This document shows, piece by piece, positions 6,927 through 11,366 of a stretch of 11,366 bases of DNA. Made by a program: the position numbers and the translations under genes. The notes below the pieces were generated by a model. That model was given only the letters and a program-made list of their open reading frames with translations, made no database searches and was not told where the DNA came from. Position 1 is the stretch's first letter; every line of letters begins with the position of its first letter. The DNA comes from an uncultured Nitrosomonadales bacterium (GTDB lineage Bacteria > Pseudomonadota > Gammaproteobacteria > Burkholderiales > Methylophilaceae), in the NCBI GenBank assembly GCA_946481065.1, contig CAMLMA010000057.1:1-11366 (forward strand). Reading direction: 5' to 3'.

Positions 6927-6957
6927 ATGACAGCGTGCAGTTTGCGGGTAATATAAG
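6927..6957 (+). promoter_or_regulatory. Candidate promoter for the dioxygenase operon
   Basis: ATGACA at 6927-6932 (five of six -35 bases), a 16-base spacer, then the TAATAT/TATAAG segment at 6949-6957 as -10. Transcription would start near 6963, leaving a leader of about 60 bases before the ATG at 7024. Motif-based and tentative. Confidence 0.35.
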
Positions 6958-7023
6958 CGGTGCAGGATGAGCGATAGTGCTCGCACCCCTGACCAAGCGA
7001 CTTGTGGAGACCAGACCAGAGCG

Positions 7024-7809
7024 ATGCCCAAGACAACCCCCATGCCAGCCATCTTCTTCGGTCACGGCAACCCCATGAATGCGCTGGAGGATAATCCGTA
7101 TACCCGCAGCTGGCGCGCGATCGGCCAATCGATCCCACGGCCGCGCGCCATCCTCTGCATCTCCGCCCACTGGTACCTGGCGGGTACCGCGGTCACTGCA
7201 AATCTCGCACCGCCGACCATCCATGATTTCGGCGGATTCCCGGATGCGTTGTACGAATGCCGCTACCCCGCGGCAGGCAGTACGGAACTGGTGGACGAGG
7301 TGCGCGAGACCCTGGCCTTCATCCCGCCGGCGCTGGAACATGGCTGGGGGTTGGATCACGGCACCTGGTCGGTGCTCTGCCATGTGTTTCCGGAAGCCGA
7401 CGTACCAGTCGTCCAGCTCAGCATCGACCGCACGCGGCCGCCTCAATTCCATTACGACCTTGGTCGCAAGCTGGCATCCCTGCGTGACCAGGGTATCCTC
7501 ATCATGGGCAGCGGCAATCTGGTGCACAACCTGCATGCCTACGCCTGGGGCAAACCCGACGCTCAACCGTTCGATTGGGCACAACGCTTCGAGACACAGG
7601 CGCGGCAATTGATGGCTGATAGTGACCACGACGCCTTGATCCACTACGACATGCTGGGCAGCGATGCCATGCTGTCCATCCCCACGCCGGAACACTACCT
7701 GCCCCTACTGTATATCCTCGGCGCACAGCGCCCGGGCGATCAGGTCAGCTTTCCCGTCGAGGGCATCGAAGGCGGCTCTGTCTCCATGCTGACGGTACAG
7801 GTCGGCTGA
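7024..7809 (+). CDS. ygiD: 4,5-DOPA-type extradiol dioxygenase (LigB superfamily, YgiD-like)
   Basis: 261 residues, matching E. coli YgiD closely along its whole length (FGHGNPMNALEDNPYTRSW; ISAHW; PPTIHDFGGFP; WGLDHGTW; VVQLSID; TPEHYLPLLYILGA). The LigB-type fold uses metal ligands, here His14 (GHG), His49 (SAHW), His168 (NLVHN) and His224 (PEHY), with His112 in DHG also conserved. YgiD is a zinc-binding cytoplasmic enzyme that cleaves L-DOPA between ring carbons 4 and 5; the native substrate is uncertain. I chose ATG 7024 (MPKTTPMPAIFFGHG) because it fits family length. An in-frame ATG at 6967 would add 19 residues without homology. Two bases separate its stop from the following membrane-protein start, so they form an operon. 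Confidence 0.93.
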   Translation: MPKTTPMPAIFFGHGNPMNALEDNPYTRSWRAIGQSIPRPRAILCISAHWYLAGTAVTANLAPPTIHDFGGFPDALYECRYPAAGSTELVDEVRETLAFIPPALEHGWGLDHGTWSVLCHVFPEADVPVVQLSIDRTRPPQFHYDLGRKLASLRDQGILIMGSGNLVHNLHAYAWGKPDAQPFDWAQRFETQARQLMADSDHDALIHYDMLGSDAMLSIPTPEHYLPLLYILGAQRPGDQVSFPVEGIEGGSVSMLTVQVG

Positions 7810-7811
7810 CC

Positions 7812-8228
7812 ATGGCCCTGCGCCACGACCGTACCCGCTTCATTCTGCTCGGCCTGCCGTGCCTGCTCAACATCCCGGCGCTGGCGCTGTTCGCGCTCAA
7901 CGCCACCACCAGCGGCAGAGGCAGCTGCGCTTTTGGCCTGTCGCTGATTCTCATGGCAGTCTGCCTGGTCTTGTCCGTGCCGTTCATCCTCAAGCGCGGT
8001 CGCGATCTCGGTCAGCCGGCCAAAGGTACCTTTGCGTTCTGGCTACTGGGCTATGCATTCCCACCGCTTTGGCTGGTTTTGCTCATCATCTACAGCATCA
8101 AACCCGCCGCACCTGCAGCCGACCAGCTCGGCCCGGCACCCGCCCCGCCAGGCGCCGGCATCATCCCATTGGCTATCCTGGCCTATGGCTGGCCCTGGAT
8201 GGCGATGCTCGTCTGGTGCCGATGGTAA
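7812..8228 (+). CDS. Small four-helix membrane protein, possibly DUF805-like
   Basis: 138 residues, with hydrophobic segments near 9-29, 38-60, 74-96 and 116-135, so an integral inner-membrane protein. Between helices 2 and 3 is a basic loop, LKRGRDLGQPAKG, that recalls the R-x-x-D-x-G loop of DUF805 proteins, but the match is weak. A Pro/Ala-rich linker (about 98-114) precedes the last helix. The ATG begins two bases after the dioxygenase stop and no separate promoter fits, so it is the second gene of that unit. The function is unknown; nothing connects it biochemically to the dioxygenase beyond co-transcription. A four-Trp, Cys-containing C-terminus (YGWPWMAMLVWCRW) is its most distinctive feature. 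Confidence 0.78.
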   Translation: MALRHDRTRFILLGLPCLLNIPALALFALNATTSGRGSCAFGLSLILMAVCLVLSVPFILKRGRDLGQPAKGTFAFWLLGYAFPPLWLVLLIIYSIKPAAPAADQLGPAPAPPGAGIIPLAILAYGWPWMAMLVWCRW

Positions 8229-8230
8229 TC

Positions 8231-8260
8231 GTCAAACACAACGGCGGTCTGTCTTATAAT
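8231..8260 (+). promoter_or_regulatory. Promoter for the TerC-family gene
   Basis: A consensus TATAAT lies at 8255-8260, about 37 bases before the ATG at 8298. The -35 region is poor: GTCAAA at 8231-8236 with an 18-base spacer is the best match. Transcription would start near 8267 and give a leader of about 30 bases with AGGAG as ribosome site, too short for a yybP-ykoY riboswitch. Confidence 0.5.
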
Positions 8261-8297
8261 CCGGACCACCAGCCTTTTCATCCCACAGGAGCCCCCG

Positions 8298-9041
8298 ATG
8301 TTTGAATGGATCGCCAGCCCGGAAGCCTGGATGGCCCTCGCCACACTGACCGCACTCGAGATCGTGCTCGGTATCGACAACATCATCTTCATCTCCATCC
8401 TGGTCGGCCGCCTGCCGGAAAAGCAGCGCGCCTTCGCCCGCAGGATGGGGCTTAGCCTGGCGATGCTGGCGCGTCTTGCCTTGCTGTTCTCCATCTCCTG
8501 GGTCATGGGCCTGACGGAGCCCTGGTTCGAGCTGCTGGGCAAAGCCGTCTCCGGCCGCGATTTCATCCTCATCGGCGGCGGCCTTTTCCTGCTGGCCAAG
8601 GCGACACATGAGATCCACAACAGCCTGGAAGGCACTGAAGAGAGCGAACAGTCAACGGCAAGCGCCACGCTGGGCATGGTGCTGGTGCAGATCGCCGTGC
8701 TCGACATCGTGTTCTCGCTCGATTCCGTCATCACCGCTGTCGGCCTCGCCGACCATGTCTCCATCATGGCCATCGCCATCGTGCTGTCGGTCGGCGTCAT
8801 GTTGCTGGCGGCCAAGGCCATCGGCGAGTTCGTCGATACTCACCCCACCATCAAGATCCTGGCACTGGCGTTCCTGATCCTGGTCGGGGTCACGCTGATG
8901 ATCGAAGGTTTCGGTATCCATGTGCCCAAGGGCTATATCTACTTCGCCATGGCGTTCTCGGTCGCGGTCGAGATGCTCAATATCCGGATGCGCAAGAAAC
9001 GCGCTGAAGCCATCCGGTTGCGCAAGGCATTGACGAAATAG
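8298..9041 (+). CDS. TerC-family integral membrane protein (YgdQ/YoaE-like)
   Basis: 247 residues with about seven hydrophobic segments. It has the two family signature helices with buried acids: EIVLGIDNIIFISIL (Glu21, Asp27) and VLDIVFSLDSVITAVGL (Asp136, Asp142). A charged loop, EIHNSLEGTEESEQS (about 105-119), separates the two halves. TerC proteins are linked to metal homeostasis, and several export Mn2+ or serve metalation of secreted enzymes; the short single-domain type seen here is less well characterised, so the transported ion is inference. The ribosome site AGGAG lies eight bases before the ATG, the clearest on this strand apart from that at 9844. The SGNH esterase gene follows after six bases, so the two are co-transcribed. 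Confidence 0.93.
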   Translation: MFEWIASPEAWMALATLTALEIVLGIDNIIFISILVGRLPEKQRAFARRMGLSLAMLARLALLFSISWVMGLTEPWFELLGKAVSGRDFILIGGGLFLLAKATHEIHNSLEGTEESEQSTASATLGMVLVQIAVLDIVFSLDSVITAVGLADHVSIMAIAIVLSVGVMLLAAKAIGEFVDTHPTIKILALAFLILVGVTLMIEGFGIHVPKGYIYFAMAFSVAVEMLNIRMRKKRAEAIRLRKALTK

Positions 9042-9047
9042 CCGGTC

Positions 9048-9704
9048 ATGCAACAGATCCTCGTCTATGGCGATTCACTGTCCTGGGGCATCGTCCCGGG
9101 TACGCGCCAACGTCTGGAATTCGCGCAGCGCTGGCCCGGCGTCATGGAGATCGCACTACGCGCAGCAGGGCATGACGTACGCGTCATCGAAGATTGCCTC
9201 AACGGCCGCCGCACTGTCTGGGATGATCCGTTCAAGCCCGGCCGCAACGGCCTGCAAGGATTGGCGCAGCGCATCGAGAGCCACTCGCCGCTGACGCTGG
9301 TGATACTCGTGCTCGGTACCAATGACTTTCAGTGCATGCACGACAACTCGCCTTTCCTTTCCGCGCAAGGGCTGGCGGCACTGATCAACGCCATCCGCCA
9401 GGCGCCGCTGGAGCCAGGCATGGCCATCCCGCCCATCCTCGTCGTCGCGCCACCTGCCATCGTGCAGCCCAAAGGGCCGATCGCCGGCAAGTTCGAAGGC
9501 GCCAGCCTGAAGAGCGCCGGGCTTGCTGCCGCGTATGCCGAACTGGCGCAGCAACTCGACTGCGCGTTCTTCGATGCCAATAGCGTGACGCCGGCCAGCA
9601 CGGTCGACGGTATCCACCTCGACGCAGACCAGCACATGCGCCTGGGTCAGGCCCTTGCGGATTGGTTCGGCTCTTGGTCCGTTCGGACTAAGCCTCACGC
9701 ATAG
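9048..9704 (+). CDS. SGNH/GDSL-family acylesterase (arylesterase/perhydrolase-like)
   Basis: 218 residues. Block I is GDSLSWG with nucleophile Ser10. NGRRTVWDDP (about 52-61) supplies the block II Gly and the segment typical of this subgroup, GTND at 90-93 gives block III Asn92, and DGIHLDADQH gives Asp187 and His190 of the triad. The overall pattern (GDSL(S/T)WG, (N/S)xRxT...DDP, VVxPPx, DGIH) follows the mycobacterial Act arylesterase/acyltransferase, which hydrolyses short-chain esters and can perform perhydrolysis. There is no signal peptide, so it should be cytoplasmic. It starts six bases after the TerC-family stop, with no good ribosome site, which suggests dependence on upstream translation. 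The natural ester substrate is unknown. Confidence 0.9.
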   Translation: MQQILVYGDSLSWGIVPGTRQRLEFAQRWPGVMEIALRAAGHDVRVIEDCLNGRRTVWDDPFKPGRNGLQGLAQRIESHSPLTLVILVLGTNDFQCMHDNSPFLSAQGLAALINAIRQAPLEPGMAIPPILVVAPPAIVQPKGPIAGKFEGASLKSAGLAAAYAELAQQLDCAFFDANSVTPASTVDGIHLDADQHMRLGQALADWFGSWSVRTKPHA

Positions 9705-9721
9705 CCAGTCTCTGGCGTTTT
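9704..9721 (+). terminator. Possible weak intrinsic terminator after the SGNH gene
   Basis: GCCAG (9704-9708) pairs with CTGGC (9712-9716) around a three-base loop, followed by GTTTTG. The stem is only 5 bp and the T run is short, so termination would be inefficient. Position right at the stop codon supports it. Confidence 0.35.
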
Positions 9722-9858
9722 GTGGTACTTTTACTTCGCTGGCGGATCATAACGAGGCGCATGCCAGCCACGAATAAGCGCCAATAGGAATGAACGGCCG
9801 TCTGGCCATCTTGATCGACTTCGGGGAATGCCGTTTCTATAACAAGGAGTCTTCCATC

Positions 9859-10254
9859 ATGCTCATCAAACGTCTGTTCAGTCTTTTCGTCGCCGCATCC
9901 TTCCTCTTCGTCGGCAATATCCAGATCGCGCAGGCCACTTTGGTCAGCTCCGAACAGGTCGCGCAGTCCGCCGGCATCGCCAATGCCGAGCAGGACCGCC
10001 AACGCATCTATGCCGCACTGGCGCGCGAGGATGTCCGCAGCGCACTGGTCGAACGTGGCGTCGACCCCAAACAGGTCGAGCAGCGCGTCGCTGCGTTGAC
10101 CGATGAAGAAGCCAGCGTGATGGCCGACCAGATCGAGAATGCCCCTGCTGGTAGCGGCATCATCGGCGCCATCGTACTGATCTTCCTGGTACTGTTGCTG
10201 ACCGATATCCTCGGCTTCACCAAAGTCTTCCCCTTCACCCGCTCCGTTCGCTGA
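9859..10254 (+). CDS. PA2779-family secreted/membrane protein
   Basis: 131 residues from the ATG at 9859, chosen because AAGGAG (9844-9849) lies nine bases upstream and MLIKRLFSLFVAASFLFVGN is a proper signal peptide ending near AQA at 25-27. The open frame extends upstream to 9790 without support. The mature part is helical and charged (about 30-92, EQDRQRIYAALAREDVRSAL, VERGVDPKQVEQRVAALTDEE), followed by Gly-Ser-Gly and a C-terminal membrane helix (about 100-118) ending DILGFTKVFPF. This is the layout of the uncharacterised PA2779 family, which is typically paired with a PA2778-type cysteine peptidase, as here (15-base gap). It is probably anchored with its helical domain in the periplasm. 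A role as partner or substrate of the peptidase is inference from pairing. Confidence 0.85.
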   Translation: MLIKRLFSLFVAASFLFVGNIQIAQATLVSSEQVAQSAGIANAEQDRQRIYAALAREDVRSALVERGVDPKQVEQRVAALTDEEASVMADQIENAPAGSGIIGAIVLIFLVLLLTDILGFTKVFPFTRSVR

Positions 10255-10269
10255 TCAGGCAAGGCCGGT

Positions 10270-11232
10270 TTGTCGCTGCAAAGACACTTACTGGCCTGCG
10301 TCCTGTTGCTCGCCGCCGCCGTACTCGGCGGTTGCGCGGCACCGGGGGTGCGTGAAGCGACCCAGGACAGCAAGCTGCCACGCCAGCATGAGCTGGCTGA
10401 CACGCCCTTCTTCCCGCAGGAACAGTACCAGTGCGGTCCTGCCGCACTCGCCACTGCGCTCAATGCCATCGACATCAAGGTGACGCCGGATCAATTGACA
10501 CCAGAAGTCTATATCCCGAGTCGCCAGGGTAGCCTGCAGATCGAGATGCTCGCGGCCACACGCCGCCACGGTGCCATCCCCTATGTCATTGCACCCAACC
10601 TGCAGGCATTGCTGCGGGAGATCGCCGCAGGCAACAACGTGCTGGTCATGCAGAACCTGGGGCTATCCTTTGCGCCTTCGTGGCATTACGCCGTGGTCGT
10701 GGGTTATGACCTCGACCGCGAACTGATCTGGTTGCGCTCGGGGACCTACCAACGTTTCGAGATGACCTTGAGCACCTTCGAGCGCACCTGGGCACGTAGC
10801 CAGCACTGGGCTTTCGTGGCCAAGCCACCGGGTGTGCTGCCGGCCAGCATCGATGCTGCACAAGCTGCACGGGCGCTCATCGCCTTCGAGCAGAAGGCCC
10901 CCGCCGCTGCCGCTGAACACGCTTATCAGGCTGCAGTCCAGCGCTGGCCGGATGACCTCGTGCTGCTCATGGGAGCAGGCAACAGCGCTTATCGAAACGG
11001 CGATATTGCCAGCGCGCATCACGCTTTCCAGTCAGCGGCGGAACAGCATCCGCAATCTGCCGCCGCGCATAACAATCTCGCCAGCATCCTCATGGAACAA
11101 GGCAAGCTCGACCAGGCACAACAACATGCGTCACAGGCACTCGCGCTCGCCGAGGGCGATGCCGTATTGAAGCAACAGGTGCAGCAGACGCTGAACGAGA
11201 TCGACGCCAAGCGTCATCCCTCACAGAAATAG
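10270..11232 (+). CDS. PA2778-family C39-like cysteine peptidase lipoprotein with TPR repeats
   Basis: 320 residues from a TTG start at 10270, with AAGG five bases upstream. The lipoprotein signal ends in L-G-G-C (Cys22), so it is membrane-anchored outside the cytoplasm. The peptidase-like domain (about 45-190) has QYQCGPAALATAL with putative nucleophile Cys55 and SWHYAVVVGYD with His139. The residue following in the strand order is LRSG rather than the usual Asp-Pro of C39 peptidases, which I believe is normal for this family. The C-terminal part (about 195-313) contains TPR-like helical repeats (PDDLVLLMGAGNSAYRNGDI; AAAHNNLASILMEQGKLDQA). It is downstream of the PA2779-family gene and co-transcribed. 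No substrate is established for the family; bacteriocin processing is unlikely, since no ABC transporter or leader peptide gene is present. Confidence 0.88.
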   Translation: MSLQRHLLACVLLLAAAVLGGCAAPGVREATQDSKLPRQHELADTPFFPQEQYQCGPAALATALNAIDIKVTPDQLTPEVYIPSRQGSLQIEMLAATRRHGAIPYVIAPNLQALLREIAAGNNVLVMQNLGLSFAPSWHYAVVVGYDLDRELIWLRSGTYQRFEMTLSTFERTWARSQHWAFVAKPPGVLPASIDAAQAARALIAFEQKAPAAAAEHAYQAAVQRWPDDLVLLMGAGNSAYRNGDIASAHHAFQSAAEQHPQSAAAHNNLASILMEQGKLDQAQQHASQALALAEGDAVLKQQVQQTLNEIDAKRHPSQK

Positions 11233-11342
11233 GCCGGATTAGGCGCTCGCGCCCTGCGGAAAGACCATGCCAGACGCGCATCTCGGTGCGCGCCCATGCG
11301 ACTTGCCGGACCGCATCGCCAGCCGTATGAAAGGAACCAGGA

Positions 11343-11366
11343 ATGCCGTATTACCGTACCCCACTC
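11343..11366 (+). CDS. Probable start of a further gene (cut by window edge)
   Basis: An ATG at 11343 with AAAGGA (11330-11335) seven bases upstream opens a frame reading MPYYRTPL to the window end. Only eight residues are visible, so no identification is possible. The competing frame from ATG 11267 also stays open to the end but has a less natural amino-acid composition. The 110 bases before it contain two short GC hairpins (11242-11253 and 11275-11292) with no T run, and nothing else I can name. Confidence 0.4.

Noticed and set aside
6799..7695. Minus-strand frame of 298 codons across the kinase/dioxygenase gap
   Set aside because: It lies opposite the well-supported YgiD-like gene and has no recognisable motif or ribosome site.
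8229..8297. yybP-ykoY manganese riboswitch before the TerC-family gene
   Set aside because: Such riboswitches often precede terC-like genes, but only 69 bases are available and the consensus -10 at 8255-8260 leaves a leader of about 30 bases.
9815..9843. TCGACT-17-TATAAC promoter-like match before the PA2779-family gene
   Set aside because: Transcription would start near 9850 and remove the good AAGGAG ribosome site at 9844-9849, so it is probably a chance match.
10270..11232. Bacteriocin-processing C39 peptidase system
   Set aside because: There is no ABC transporter domain, membrane-fusion protein or double-glycine leader peptide; the protein is a lipoprotein with TPR repeats instead.

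Overview
The window looks like an ordinary chromosomal stretch of a betaproteobacterium. It is GC-rich (by eye, high 50s percent), dense with genes and has short intergenic gaps. The argD-argF order, the style of the NarL-type two-component pair and the PA2779/PA2778 gene pair all fit Betaproteobacteria. A methylotroph of the Methylophilaceae type is my best guess, but it is inference from protein flavour only; no marker gene is present. I saw no tRNA, rRNA, CRISPR array, insertion sequence, phage gene or toxin-antitoxin pair.

Left part, minus strand (1-2297): arginine biosynthesis genes argD and argF (argF is cut by the window edge). A strong intrinsic terminator separates them from a two-gene membrane operon: a 34-residue single-pass peptide at 2193-2297, then a stand-alone urate-oxidase-N-terminal-like (PuuD-type) membrane protein. 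The divergent gap 2298-2530 carries a perfect 10-bp-arm inverted repeat.

Centre (2531-6802): a Rieske non-heme iron oxygenase alpha subunit and a hypothetical lipoprotein point rightward. They converge on a NarL-type response regulator and its sensor kinase, which lie on the minus strand and are coupled by an ATGA overlap. The lipoprotein and the regulator overlap tail to tail. The lipoprotein gene contains a run of nine C.

Right part, plus strand (7024-11366): a YgiD-like LigB extradiol dioxygenase with a tightly linked small membrane protein; a TerC-family membrane protein followed by a cytoplasmic SGNH acylesterase; then a PA2779-family secreted membrane protein and a PA2778-family C39-like cysteine peptidase lipoprotein with TPR repeats. 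A further gene probably begins at 11343. The gap between the kinase and the dioxygenase holds a 16-bp perfect palindrome.

I found no obviously new multi-gene system. The least explained elements are the 34-residue peptide with the PuuD-like domain, the PA2779/PA2778 pair, and the two dyad sites in the divergent gaps.
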